From contig NZ_QPJM01000010.1 of NCBI RefSeq assembly GCF_003337575.1, positions 62,001 to 126,000 on the forward strand: 64,000 bases of DNA, written 5' to 3'. A model generated the notes under the pieces. The model saw nothing but the letters and a program-made list of their open reading frames with translations. It ran no database searches and was not told the DNA's origin. This DNA comes from Phyllobacterium bourgognense (GTDB taxonomy: Bacteria > Pseudomonadota > Alphaproteobacteria > Rhizobiales > Rhizobiaceae). Below, one piece after another: positions 10,057 through 20,090 of the stretch; the stretch's first letter is position 1, and each line of letters begins with the position of its first letter. A program made the translations under genes and the position numbers.

Positions 10057-10725
10057 TCATCCTGCCAAACTCCCCACAGAAACGACGACACAGGAATTGC
10101 CCGAGGAGATCAGCAGCGCTTGACCGGAATTATTTGCGAGATTGTAATAGGGTGTCCCAGAAAGAGTTTCGGCGAGTGTGCTTCCCTGCGGCAAGGTTGC
10201 AACTACCTCCTGGCAGGGCTTTTGAAACGGTGCCACGCGGACAAAAGTCCCCTCGCAACCCTCACCCGTCGGTGAAGCAACGATGACGCCAGCTGCTTTT
10301 TCCTTATATTCTGGAGTGTCGTAGCTCATGCCTGCAACGGCTTGTACGGAATGTGCATCGGGAGAAGTCTTGTTCCACTGGGTGTTAACAGCGTAGGTCG
10401 AGCCAAAGGTCAGCGCTTGCCCGAGTACCGGAACAAGATTGGCACAGGTACTGATGCCTGCTTGGCTGACGTGTTTATGGAATGGCGTATCACCTTTGGC
10501 GCTTTCGGGAGCTTGAGCCTGGGCCGTCGCTTCAGTAAACAACAGCGCACCGATGTGTGAGCTGATTTGAAAAGCGAGTGCCGCCCCGGCCGCCAGAAAA
10601 GCACCGATGCTGCAGAATAATGTGATCCGCCGCACGAGCTGGGAACTTGCACCGGCCGACGCTTCCTCATCTGACTTGCTCTGCGAACGGGATAGTATCC
10701 GATCATTGATTGATTGCTTGGTCAA
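10057..10725 (-). CDS. Membrane-anchored hypothetical protein of the adhesin locus
   Basis: The 222-residue protein has a basic cytoplasmic N terminus, one membrane segment (about residues 32-55, ITLFCSIGAFLAAGAALAF) and an extracytoplasmic domain with four cysteines. It resembles no family I can name. The start is a TTG with GAAAG 9 nt upstream, 15 bp after the IalB-like gene. Co-transcription with the adhesin and IalB-like protein suggests a role in adhesin export, folding or surface display, but that is inference from context. Confidence 0.65.
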   Translation of the reverse strand: MTKQSINDRILSRSQSKSDEEASAGASSQLVRRITLFCSIGAFLAAGAALAFQISSHIGALLFTEATAQAQAPESAKGDTPFHKHVSQAGISTCANLVPVLGQALTFGSTYAVNTQWNKTSPDAHSVQAVAGMSYDTPEYKEKAAGVIVASPTGEGCEGTFVRVAPFQKPCQEVVATLPQGSTLAETLSGTPYYNLANNSGQALLISSGNSCVVVSVGSLAG

Positions 10726-10740
10726 TTTTACATTCTTTCA

Positions 10741-11295
10741 CTATTTGATCGCGGACAGGGCAGCCGCAAGTCCTTTGAATGGGGCATCGATACTGACGTC
10801 CTGACCCACGCCCATCGGATACGAAACCCGGGCCGTCGTCTCTTTAACAATTTCCTGGCGCAGGATCGGACCGACAGGCTGATAACCAATACAGACCGAC
10901 GCGTCGCAAGCCGCAACGTCGACATCTACGTCGCGGTCCGTAAGTTTCAGCGAAATTTTGCTACCCGTGCCGATTGCTGGCGGCACGCGCAAGATCATGA
11001 ACGGCTTACCGTCCACATTTGCTGCCAGCGACCAGCTGAATATCTGCGCTCCCGTTTCATCGGTAAAGGTCTGGCTGATGTTGCACACTTTGCGCCTGGT
11101 CTTCAGGTTCTCGTCACAAATGAGAATCCAGTTCTCAAAGGGTTGGGTGATCCGCCGATACTTGCCCATGGGCACGTCTTGTGGCACCAGCACGTCCGAT
11201 GGCTTGATTTTATAGCCTCCTGCCGCGGCCTGGTTGCCCGTCAAAAGCAGGCAAACCAGGATCTTCACTATTATCGAAGACTTTTCTCGCAGCAT
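10741..11295 (-). CDS. Invasion-associated locus B (IalB) family protein
   Basis: The 184-residue exported protein has a signal peptide (about residues 1-25). The IalB pattern follows: FENWILICDENLKTRRKVCNISQTF, a strand-rich middle with FMILRVPPAIG, and the closing CDASVCIGYQPV. Four cysteines suggest two disulphides. IalB of Bartonella is linked to erythrocyte invasion; homologues are widespread in rhizobia and act in the periplasm or envelope. It starts 13 bp after the trimeric autotransporter gene and so is probably in its operon. Confidence 0.85.
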   Translation of the reverse strand: MLREKSSIIVKILVCLLLTGNQAAAGGYKIKPSDVLVPQDVPMGKYRRITQPFENWILICDENLKTRRKVCNISQTFTDETGAQIFSWSLAANVDGKPFMILRVPPAIGTGSKISLKLTDRDVDVDVAACDASVCIGYQPVGPILRQEIVKETTARVSYPMGVGQDVSIDAPFKGLAAALSAIK

Positions 11296-11308
11296 TTTGT
11301 CAGGCGTC

Positions 11309-14300
11309 TCAGTTCAGGGTAAGGCTGATGCCGGCGCCAACACCAACATTGCCACCTGTTGTGGCACCAGACAGATTGGCACGTACGCGTCCATTCTCGC
11401 TGGTGTAGCCGGCACCAAAGGCCAATGCACCTTCGTTGCGCCAGTAACCACCACCCATCGAGACACTGAGTTTGCCGGGACGATCGTCATAGCGCAGCGA
11501 TGCCGCGGCCAAGCCGATCGCAGCCGCCCCTCGAGCTTCACTGCGAACCTCACCGATATCGTTACTGAGCTGACCGAACTTGGAGTCGGCGTAGGCGTTG
11601 GCACTGCTAAGCGTCGTCGCACCGACCTGGTCGGCATAGGATTTGGAATCTGTCAGTGTCGTGGCCATCCCATCATTCAGTTGCTTGACATTCACTGCAT
11701 CCGTATTGCTAACACCGGCGGCGACATTGCTGATCAGAACCGGCGCGCCGGGATCACCGCCCTGGAGCGTGATTGTGTTCGACTTCGTGCCATCTGGTTT
11801 GTCGTCATACTGGACCGCCGAGTCTCCAAGATTGCCAATGCCCGTCGTGAGCGCTTCGATCGACTGGTTCGTTGCGTAGAGCTGGCTGCCGTTGATGGCG
11901 TCGGTCGACGTCCCACTGATCTGGCCCGCCGCCACGTTGGTGATTGTACGCTCCGCACCGGCACTGCCGACACTCACTGTCGAAGTGGGATTGGTACCGG
12001 CAAAGTTATAGGTGGTCCCGTTTATAGTGGTGCTGGTCGTTGCGACCGCGCTCGACGTGGTCGACCCGGCACCCAGTGCCACATCCCCGGCCTGCGCGGT
12101 GGCCTGGGCTCCCGCTCCAAGCGCAACGTTGGTTGCGAAAGTGGTGGTCGCCCCGGCACCGAGTGCCATGGACTGGATGCCGTTCGCCTGAGCATTGGTA
12201 CCGAGAGCCACCGAGTCTGCAAAATTGACCGTAGCGTTCTGACCGATGGCGATACCGCCCGGAGCGGTTTGCTGGACGAGCGCACCATTGCCTATGCCAA
12301 TGCCATTGTCGCCATTGACGACTGTCGATGGGCCTACTGCCACAGAATCGGTTCCAACCGCGAGCGAATCCGGCAGGACGGAGTTGGCGTGGAAGTATCT
12401 GGTCGTCGTGGTCGCGAACGATCTGAGCGCGCCGGTAAGTTGGCGAATGGTAACGGCATCGCTGTCCTCGGTGCCATCGGCCACATTGGTGATCTGGCGA
12501 TAGCCGGTGGCATTTCCGACCGATACGGCACCGAGCAGGGTGAGATCGGTGGTATTGAAGGGGATAAAGGTTCCAATCGTTCCGGTCGACGGTGCGAGAG
12601 CACGGTCCGATACTGACCCTGCGCCGAGTGCTATGCCCCCGAGCACCGTTGTCTGGGTGTTATAACCCAAAGCAAGAGACTCTGCTGCGGCCGACGATGC
12701 GGCAACGCCTGCCGCCAATGAGTTGATTCCGGTCGCGCCATCATTGGCATAGTTTGCCTGCTGGGTCCCCCCGTCATTGTAGCTGTAATAGTGCGTAAGC
12801 TGACCCGACACGGCGTCGATCGACTGGATTGTCGCAAAGAGCTGTGATCCGTTGATCGCGTCGGTCGACCCTCCGTTGATCTGGCCCGCAGCCACGTTGG
12901 TAATGGTACGTTCAGCGCCGACCGCCCCAACACTGACAGTCGAAGTCGGCGTTGTACCGGCGAAAGTATAGCTGACGCCATTGATCGTGGTTCCGGGGGT
13001 GGCGACCGCAACTGCGGTCTGGCTACCGGAGCCAAGCGCCACATCATTCGCATTGGTGGCGGTGGCGCCATTACCGACGGATACCGAGCCAGCGCCGGTT
13101 GCGGTGGATACCGGGCCGATGGCTACGGAATCTGCCCCCGTTGCGGCGGAATCCGCGAGCGTCGAGTTGGCGTGGAAATATTTGATGCCACCGCCATCGT
13201 TGATATTGTTGATCGTGGCACCAAGACTGTCGACTGCACTGTTGGTGGCGAAGAGCTGCGAGCCGTTGATCGCATCGGTTGACGTCGCACTGATTCGGCC
13301 CGCCGCCAGATTGGTGATGGTGCGTTCAGCACCGGGCGCGCCGATGCTGACCGTGGAGGTCGGAGTGGTCCCTTCAAAGGCGTAGGTCGTGCCGTTGATT
13401 ACTGCGCTGGGCGTGCCGATCGCCACCGATGTGACTGAGCCTGACCCCAGAGCAACATCGTCGGCATTGTTCGCCACTGCAGCGTCACCGAAGGCGACCG
13501 CGCCCGCGGCGCCCGCACGGCTGAAGTTGCCTAGCGCCACGGAGCCCTGGCCGATCGCAACATTGTTGTTACCGATGGCGACCGCGCCGTTGGCCGCATT
13601 GGCCGCCGTGGCGCTCGCTGTGCCGTCGGCATTGGCGATGTTATTCGCGCCGCCCGTGAAGGCGCCGGTGCCGCTGGCGTAGCTCGGATCGCCGATAGCG
13701 ACCGCGCCGTCGCCATAGGCGACGTTGCCGGCGCCGATGGCGACAGCCTTGCCGCCGCTGGCGTTTGCGTTGGTGCCGATGGCAACGGCGTCGACGGAAC
13801 TCGCAGTGGACTGGAGACCGACCGCGATGGCGTTGGTTGCGGACGCCGACACGTCCGTGCCGATGCCGATGGCGCTCTGTGCGCTGGCGCCTGCTCCAAA
13901 AGTGCGCGAGCCGAGATAGATAGAGTTCAACCCGGACGCGCTCGCCGAAACGCCGACAGCGACGGCATTCGTGCCGCTGGTTACGGCGCCGATACCGAGC
14001 GCGGTGCTGGCGATTCCGCTGGCACTGGCGCTGACGCCGGCAGCGAGAGAATTGGCTCCCGCCGCACTCGCTCCAGATCCGAATGCGGATGCGTTCTGGC
14101 CGCTGGCAATGGCGTCCTGGCCCATGGCGATCGTAACGTCGCCGCTCGCCAGGGCCCTTACGCCGAACGCCATCGCTGCAGCACCGGTCGCATCGGCGGA
14201 GTTGCCAAGTGCGACGGAATTGATCCCCGACGCCACAGTGTTGGTGCCGAACGCGTAGGCACCACCGGCCGATGCGTTGGCCAGGACACCCATCGACACG

Positions 14301-15184
14301 GCATTAGCCCCGGTCGCCTGGCTCTGGCGCCCGATCGCAGTGGCGTCGCGCGCGTTTGCCGTCACGTCCGTGCCGATGGCGATGGCGCCCTGTTGAAGGG
14401 CGCCCCCTCCCGCAACAGTGCGGTTGCCGAGATTGATGGCGTTGACCGCAGTCGAGGTCGCCTGGAAGCCGATGGCGATGGAATTCTGCTGGCTTGCGAC
14501 GGCGCTATTACCCTGGGCAAGCGCATCCAGCCCCGACGCTGTTGCCCCAAACCCGAGCGCGGTGGCGCGCAGCCCGGTCGCCCGGGTAACATAGCCGATC
14601 GCCGTCGAGTTCACTCCGTCGGCACGCGCATTCAGGCCAAAGGCGGCCGAGCCTGCGGCTGCAACCGAGTTGACGCCAATGGAGCTTGCTCCGTCGCCGG
14701 TCGCCTGGGCATTCCCGCCCAAGGCGAGTGCGTTGACGCCGTTCGCGCCGGCGAAGACGCCTATACCTATGGCGTTGAGACCATTGACACCCATCGAATA
14801 GCCGATGGCGATCGAAGCGTTGCCCGTTGCACTGTTAGAGGTGCCCAACGCCACGCTGTTCGTGCCATTCGCTTGGGCACCGTTACCGATGGCGACGGCG
14901 TTGCCGGCTGATGCCGTGCCGCCGCCAGCCTGGTATTGCGCCAATGCCGGCGTGGCTACGCCCCCGAAGGCGATCATGCCCAATGCAACCGCCAGCATCC
15001 TGCCGCCGCCCAGCATGCCAAGCCCCAGACCTTTGCGGCGCATGCCGAGCACACGATGCGCCCTGCGCAAGGCCGCCATCAGACGCCGGCGCAGGGAGCG
15101 GTTGTCTTCGAGTGCCCCCGGCACCCAATTTGCCGTGAAGCGGGCGATCTGACGGAAAGCAGTCACACTTGGCAAATGCGTCAT
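11309..15184 (-). CDS. Trimeric autotransporter adhesin (YadA/BtaE-like)
   Basis: The 1291-residue protein has an extended N terminus (basic region, then a hydrophobic core ending TPALAQ near residue 83). A long head of YadA-like 14-residue repeats (AIG..A.A.G.NSVALG) covers about residues 90-600. Neck/stalk connectors such as NVAAGQISGTSTDAINGSQL occur near residues 620, 760 and 1080, with variants near 900 and 1155. The C-terminal anchor (about 1220-1291) has AAIGLAAASLRYDD and ends SLTLN, as expected for the four-strand contribution to a trimeric barrel. Such proteins mediate adhesion and biofilm formation. It heads an operon with the IalB-like gene, and AGGGA precedes its ATG. DNA-level repetition makes this locus prone to recombination. 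Confidence 0.93.
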   Translation of the reverse strand: MTHLPSVTAFRQIARFTANWVPGALEDNRSLRRRLMAALRRAHRVLGMRRKGLGLGMLGGGRMLAVALGMIAFGGVATPALAQYQAGGGTASAGNAVAIGNGAQANGTNSVALGTSNSATGNASIAIGYSMGVNGLNAIGIGVFAGANGVNALALGGNAQATGDGASSIGVNSVAAAGSAAFGLNARADGVNSTAIGYVTRATGLRATALGFGATASGLDALAQGNSAVASQQNSIAIGFQATSTAVNAINLGNRTVAGGGALQQGAIAIGTDVTANARDATAIGRQSQATGANAVSMGVLANASAGGAYAFGTNTVASGINSVALGNSADATGAAAMAFGVRALASGDVTIAMGQDAIASGQNASAFGSGASAAGANSLAAGVSASASGIASTALGIGAVTSGTNAVAVGVSASASGLNSIYLGSRTFGAGASAQSAIGIGTDVSASATNAIAVGLQSTASSVDAVAIGTNANASGGKAVAIGAGNVAYGDGAVAIGDPSYASGTGAFTGGANNIANADGTASATAANAANGAVAIGNNNVAIGQGSVALGNFSRAGAAGAVAFGDAAVANNADDVALGSGSVTSVAIGTPSAVINGTTYAFEGTTPTSTVSIGAPGAERTITNLAAGRISATSTDAINGSQLFATNSAVDSLGATINNINDGGGIKYFHANSTLADSAATGADSVAIGPVSTATGAGSVSVGNGATATNANDVALGSGSQTAVAVATPGTTINGVSYTFAGTTPTSTVSVGAVGAERTITNVAAGQINGGSTDAINGSQLFATIQSIDAVSGQLTHYYSYNDGGTQQANYANDGATGINSLAAGVAASSAAAESLALGYNTQTTVLGGIALGAGSVSDRALAPSTGTIGTFIPFNTTDLTLLGAVSVGNATGYRQITNVADGTEDSDAVTIRQLTGALRSFATTTTRYFHANSVLPDSLAVGTDSVAVGPSTVVNGDNGIGIGNGALVQQTAPGGIAIGQNATVNFADSVALGTNAQANGIQSMALGAGATTTFATNVALGAGAQATAQAGDVALGAGSTTSSAVATTSTTINGTTYNFAGTNPTSTVSVGSAGAERTITNVAAGQISGTSTDAINGSQLYATNQSIEALTTGIGNLGDSAVQYDDKPDGTKSNTITLQGGDPGAPVLISNVAAGVSNTDAVNVKQLNDGMATTLTDSKSYADQVGATTLSSANAYADSKFGQLSNDIGEVRSEARGAAAIGLAAASLRYDDRPGKLSVSMGGGYWRNEGALAFGAGYTSENGRVRANLSGATTGGNVGVGAGISLTLN

Positions 15185-15236
15185 TTAGCAGTCCCTTTCA
15201 AATCGGTCACGGCTGGTTCTCCTCTGAAACCGCCAT

Positions 15237-15632
15237 TCATTTCCGGTCCAGAGTATTGGTCTGAATTGCCGCGGTGCGGTCGGCACCAACGTATCGGACG
15301 AAAAGTGCGTGCCCATCCTTGCGGCCAATCGCCTCGATCGGATCAAGAGAGCTCGTATACCAGTCGTCCCCGTCGGCGGGCGTCGCCAGAAGCGCCTCCG
15401 CCACCCGTTCGGACGGCATCACGCGAACAAGATAGTTTCGGATCGCTTCGAGATGCTGTTCTGGCGGTCGGCCTTTGTAGAAAGGAGTCGTCAGGCCCAA
15501 CACGTAGGTTGCAAGCAGAAGGTCGCATCGCGGATCGGGCAACGCCGTCTGTTGTCGCTTCTCCAGCGATACCAGAACGGCACTTATTCTTTGATTAAGT
15601 TCATCGACAAGGGACTGGGATAGACCGGACAT
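15237..15632 (-). CDS. Hypothetical protein upstream of the adhesin
   Basis: Shown from an ATG with GGAAG six bases upstream, this is a 131-residue soluble protein starting MSGLSQSLVDELNQRISAVL. A GTG at 15764 would add 44 residues and cannot be excluded. It has no signal peptide or membrane segment and no family I recognise. It ends 52 bp before the adhesin start on the same strand, so it may be the first gene of that operon or encode a local regulator. Confidence 0.5.
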   Translation of the reverse strand: MSGLSQSLVDELNQRISAVLVSLEKRQQTALPDPRCDLLLATYVLGLTTPFYKGRPPEQHLEAIRNYLVRVMPSERVAEALLATPADGDDWYTSSLDPIEAIGRKDGHALFVRYVGADRTAAIQTNTLDRK

Positions 15633-15962
15633 TGCCGGCTTCCAATCACCTGGCCGGCTGATTCCTCCGCCCAGGTACCGGGTTATGCCGACTTGGGCTA
15701 TCGGCCATAAACGTTTACGGAACGCACCAAATTGAGTTTCCACCAGTGACAAGATATGTCGCACTCCGCTTCACATTCGGAATTGACAACATAATTTTTG
15801 ACAAAAATATATCATTATAGTGCCGCTTTTACAGGATCGCGCTTCCACGGAATGATTAGGTTTAACAAAAAGAGGTTAATCTACTTTATCGCTAAATATT
15901 GTCCCGGTTTCGGAGACTTGTTGCTACAGACGAAGATCAATTGGACACGATGGCTCAAGTAA

Positions 15963-15983
15963 ACAGGCGGTTTAGCCGCCTGT
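15963..15983 (-). terminator. Possible terminator downstream of the AraC gene
   Basis: ACAGGCGG and CCGCCTGT form a perfect 8-bp stem with a 5-nt loop. On the minus strand it is followed only by TTTACTT, so it is a weak terminator at best. Otherwise positions 15765-16094 show no gene; the segment is AT-rich. Confidence 0.35.
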
Positions 15984-16094
15984 GCTGGATTGGCCTGCCA
16001 ACGGTGCGCAACACCGAATCCTTTGTTCCCCTAGCACTCGGTTTGATTTGATATAATTCGAAAGCGGATCAAGTCGGGTTTATGCTTGAAGCGA

Positions 16095-16994
16095 TCAGTT
16101 AGTGGTTCTGATCTTGCCAGGCGTTATATGCTTGAATCGCTTCATTGTATTTGTCAGATGACTCTGACTCGAAAACCCGGTTTGAAAAGCAATATCTGAA
16201 ATCGACAGATTGGTTTTGATCAAGAGCTTTTCAGCCATTTTCAGGCGCAGATTTACAAGATACTGATGTGGCGGCATGCCAAACGTCAGCGTGAATGCCC
16301 GAATAAAATGACTGGGAGACATGCGGGAGATTCGCGCAAGATCGTTAATCGACAAGTTTTCGGACAAGTTTTCGTTCATATATTCTACTGTCCGCTTCGA
16401 CGTTTGTCCCGACAGCCGTCGGGACGCGGTAGCCTTCAAGTGCAGTTTGGCGTTCGAATAGTGTCTCAGAAGATGAATACCAAACACCGTAAGGAGGGCA
16501 TCGAGATATAATGGATTACTTGTGGAAGCAGAGACTTCGCTGGCCATAGCTTTTGCGAGCCGCAACGCCCGTAGATCGATATGCCCGAATTTTGGCGGCC
16601 GCAGTTCCCAGTTGGCCCCTTCGAGTTCGGATGACGCAAGGTCCGAATAGGCACTGGCGCCAAAAGCAATTGCTGCATTCCGTTTCGTCGTGGACCATTT
16701 CAGCGTCCGGTCGACATTCGATGGATTGACAACCAGCATTCCGACGGCAGCGTCGAACGTTTGCAAACGATCGCTTGCAAAGGCCGCTTCCATATTGGGT
16801 GACGGGGCCAGAATTACCGTAGCGAATTCCGCATTGGTATGAAATGTCAGCGAGCCGGGAGGCCGGGAAACATCAATTACGCCCCCCATCGGCGTTTCCA
16901 ATCTCGGCCCGACTTTGTTCGGAATCGCGGACAGCATCCCTGCTTCGCAGTTCAAGTCCAACTCCACAAGATTGTGATTATGCGGACCATTCAT
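16095..16994 (-). CDS. AraC family transcriptional regulator
   Basis: The 299-residue protein has a C-terminal AraC/XylS DNA-binding domain (about residues 200-299). The first helix-turn-helix is at SINDLARISRMSPSHFIRAF, and the second reads ISDIAFQTGFSSQSHLTNTM and ends KHITPGKIR. The N-terminal 190 residues are a variable sensing domain without a motif I can assign. It is isolated: 330 bp of AT-rich sequence lies downstream and about 650 bp upstream. The latter (16995-17641) is AT-rich and probably holds the promoters of this gene and of the divergent kinase operon; I see no gene in it. Ligand and targets unknown. Confidence 0.88.
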   Translation of the reverse strand: MNGPHNHNLVELDLNCEAGMLSAIPNKVGPRLETPMGGVIDVSRPPGSLTFHTNAEFATVILAPSPNMEAAFASDRLQTFDAAVGMLVVNPSNVDRTLKWSTTKRNAAIAFGASAYSDLASSELEGANWELRPPKFGHIDLRALRLAKAMASEVSASTSNPLYLDALLTVFGIHLLRHYSNAKLHLKATASRRLSGQTSKRTVEYMNENLSENLSINDLARISRMSPSHFIRAFTLTFGMPPHQYLVNLRLKMAEKLLIKTNLSISDIAFQTGFSSQSHLTNTMKRFKHITPGKIRTTN

Positions 16995-17641
16995 CGCACA
17001 AAGCCATTCATTTCCAGCGCGTCTACAAAACCCGCCTTATTGAGAGAACAAATGCCTATCTCCAGATCACAACATATGCGCGTCAAAGACGTGACGATTC
17101 CCGTTGCACCAGGCAACAATAATAGACCAGCAACCTCATCGATTGTGCCAACGACCATGTTTAGAATTGGACATCAGGGGCTATCGTAGCGCAATCCAAT
17201 ACCAACGGTTGATTGATACCTCCGAGCAGACGATGATTACTTAGCGTGCCCATTATATAGTACTTATGTAAATCGAAAGATGCAAATGACAGCGTATCCG
17301 AACTGTTTTGTGACCATTCAGTTAACGGAGGCGACAGCACTAATTTTTCTCACAACAATAATATAATAGTATCAAACAGATGATGGAAATCTGCCAGGAG
17401 ATCGCGCACACGACACTCGAGGGAAATCCCCCTTGTCAATAAGCATTTGTAACTAGAGGTGACAATAAAAGCAACTTTGTGCAACAAGGGTCATAATCTA
17501 CAAGTTACGCGACGGTGCGCCCGGAAATCGTTAGCAGCTTCATGGAGAATCCCCATCTGACAGCGAAACGCAAAACCAGTATGTAGGATGATTTGTTAGT
17601 TTAAAATCTGATAACGTCTGAGCGAACAGGGGAAGAGCAAG

Positions 17642-20077
17642 ATGTCGTTTGAAACAGTTATTCACCTCATCCAGAGTGCAAGTGTCCTCGTCGTTGCGGC
17701 GTTGCTTCTAGCCCTGCTTGGGTCCAGATTGGATCGCCGTCCACTGACCAGGCGTTTGGTGATCGGACTGATCTTCGGGATCGCTGGCTTTCTTTCGATG
17801 GCTGGGCCCCTGGAGATCTTGCCGGGCATCCTTTTGGATGCGCGAAGCGTCGTGATCGCATTGTCTGCCGGATTCGGCGGCATTGTCGGCGTGACGGTTA
17901 CCGCTGCGATCGTGATTGCCGTACGCTTGTGGATTGATTCTGGTGCACTTCCCGGTGTCGTGGGCATCGTCGTAACAGCGCTCGGTGGCGCCTTGTATTG
18001 GTATTTCACGGCAAGGCATCGTCCGCTCAAGTTTCAGGATCTCGTTGCCTTGGGTCTCGTTGCTACCTTGTTGCCGCTCCCCACACTCCTGCTGTTGCCC
18101 AAAGAAACCGCACTGCTACTGGTGAAGGATGCTTTACCCTTTACACTGCCAATCAACTTTGCTGCGACCATCTTGATGGGCCTTCTGGTGCTTGGCGATC
18201 GTCAGCGTCGCTGGGCCCTTTCTTCGATGAAGGACGCCGTCGAACGTCTTCAAGGCGTCACCGATAATGCGCCGGGAATGTTCTTCCAGCAAAAAATTTC
18301 GCCGGATGGAAAGCCGACCCTTTTGTTCGTCTCGAAAGGCGTGGAACGGCTCTTGGGCGTTTCGCCCGAGGATTTCGTCAATGGCAGTATCGATCCCATG
18401 TCGAGGGTGCCGGATGCCTATAAGGAAGAGGTCACGGCCAAGCTTCGGCAGGCCGCTGTGAACTCAACTGCCTGGGATCTGGAGACGCCTTATTATATGA
18501 GCAATGGCTCAGAAATCTGGCTGCGTGGTCAGGCGCAACCTCGGCAGGATGACAATGGCCAGACGCTGTGGGAAGGATTCCTGATCGACATTACTGCGCA
18601 AAAACAGGCCGAGCAGATGAAGAACGAATTCATCTCGACAGTCAGTCATGAGCTGCGGACACCATTGACGTCGATCCGCGGCTCTTTGGGCTTGATAACC
18701 GGCGGGGCGGCGGGCGAACTTCCACCCAAGGCCAAAACACTTCTTCAGATAGCCCAGGCCAACAGCGAGCGCCTCGTCAGGCTGATCAACGATATTCTCG
18801 ACATGGAGCGGATCGAATCCGGCCGTATGCCATTCCATATCCAAGCCTATGGTTTGCGGCATCTCATTGATCAAGCCGTCGAGGCAAACAGTGGCTATTT
18901 CAACGAGCACAGCATCGGCTGGACGATCAAGGACAATGCACCAGGAGCAGAGGTACTCGTCGACAGCGACCGCTTTCACCAGGTGATGAACAATCTCCTG
19001 TCCAATGCCATCAAGTTTTCCCCTGCTGGCGGGGACGTGTCGATATCCCTTGATTCTCGACCGAAAAGCATTCGCGTCTCCGTCAGTGATCGCGGTCCGG
19101 GCATTCCCGAAGCGTTCCGAACCCGAATATTCGGCAAGTTTGAACAGGCGGACTCTTCGGATACCAAACAAAAAGGCGGTACTGGACTGGGGCTTTCCAT
19201 TTCCAAGGCCATCGCCGAACGCCTCGGCGGAGCACTCTCGTTCGAATCGCAGGCAGGTCAGGGAACAACTTTTTACGTCGACGTTCCCATTGCCGAGCAA
19301 ATCGAATTACAGGCACCTCTCGTTACCGAGGGATGGGACCGGGTTCTGGTCGTCGAAGACGATCACGACGTTGCCAGACTGATAAAAATACTCCTCCAAG
19401 ACGAAGGCATCGATTGCGATATCGCCCACGGCGTTGCATCGGCGAAACGGCTCATTCGGGAAAACAACTACAAAGCCATCACCTTGGACATTCGGCTTGC
19501 TGGCGAAAGCGGCATCGAGGTATTTAGGGATTTGAGGGCAAACAAAGCCACAGAACATCTGCCCGTCGTGGTCATTTCTGCAATCGTCGATGAAGCCAGA
19601 GCTGCAATCAACGGCTCGGCCCTGGGTGTGGTCGACTGGATTCAAAAACCCGTCGATCCCGAGAGATTTGCTCTGGCCATTCGCAAGGCTTGCCAAACAT
19701 CTGCTGGTAAGCCGAGAATCCTGCACATCGAAGATGATCTCAGTGTCCGCGAAGTCATTGCAGCGGCGATAGGCGATGATGTTTCAATCGATGGGGTGAC
19801 CACAAGCGCCGAAGCATTGGAGCGTTTGGCCGGCAATAACTATTCAACGGTGATCCTCGATCTCTCCTTGCCGGATGGTTCCGGCGCCGACCTCCTTCCG
19901 TTTATTCCCACAGGGACAGCTGTCATAATTTTTTCGGCTATGGACATAAGCGAGGCCCTCAAGCAGCAAGTGACGGCCGCGTTGACCAAGACCAGGACAA
20001 CCGAAATAGATGTCGCCAAGGTCATCCGCGATGTCATGGCCAAAAGCGTGGCGTCGCGAACCCCTGAGAAGACGTGA
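17642..20077 (+). CDS. Hybrid sensor histidine kinase (5TMR-LYT / PAS / HisKA / HATPase / REC / REC)
   Basis: The 811-residue membrane kinase begins with a multi-span domain (about residues 1-185) resembling 5TM receptors of the LytS-YhcK type. A PAS domain (about 195-320) follows. The H-box FISTVSHELRTPLTSIRG has its phospho-His near residue 336; the HATPase domain shows NNLLSNAIKFSP, DRGPGIP and GGTGLGLSI. Two receiver domains follow, with Asp in LDIRL (near 616) and LDLSL (near 739). It is the first gene of a polysaccharide-type operon and 13 bp precede the next gene. Two receivers on the kinase, a separate Hpt protein (26420-26734) and free response regulators suggest a multistep phosphorelay. 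Confidence 0.9.
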   Translation: MSFETVIHLIQSASVLVVAALLLALLGSRLDRRPLTRRLVIGLIFGIAGFLSMAGPLEILPGILLDARSVVIALSAGFGGIVGVTVTAAIVIAVRLWIDSGALPGVVGIVVTALGGALYWYFTARHRPLKFQDLVALGLVATLLPLPTLLLLPKETALLLVKDALPFTLPINFAATILMGLLVLGDRQRRWALSSMKDAVERLQGVTDNAPGMFFQQKISPDGKPTLLFVSKGVERLLGVSPEDFVNGSIDPMSRVPDAYKEEVTAKLRQAAVNSTAWDLETPYYMSNGSEIWLRGQAQPRQDDNGQTLWEGFLIDITAQKQAEQMKNEFISTVSHELRTPLTSIRGSLGLITGGAAGELPPKAKTLLQIAQANSERLVRLINDILDMERIESGRMPFHIQAYGLRHLIDQAVEANSGYFNEHSIGWTIKDNAPGAEVLVDSDRFHQVMNNLLSNAIKFSPAGGDVSISLDSRPKSIRVSVSDRGPGIPEAFRTRIFGKFEQADSSDTKQKGGTGLGLSISKAIAERLGGALSFESQAGQGTTFYVDVPIAEQIELQAPLVTEGWDRVLVVEDDHDVARLIKILLQDEGIDCDIAHGVASAKRLIRENNYKAITLDIRLAGESGIEVFRDLRANKATEHLPVVVISAIVDEARAAINGSALGVVDWIQKPVDPERFALAIRKACQTSAGKPRILHIEDDLSVREVIAAAIGDDVSIDGVTTSAEALERLAGNNYSTVILDLSLPDGSGADLLPFIPTGTAVIIFSAMDISEALKQQVTAALTKTRTTEIDVAKVIRDVMAKSVASRTPEKT

Positions 20078-20090
20078 ACGACGTCCGGTT

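Noticed and set aside
11234-12616. Long plus-strand open frame (460 codons) opposite the adhesin gene
   Set aside because: It is antisense to a repetitive adhesin with strong codon constraint; low-complexity translation, no domain, no ribosome site of note.
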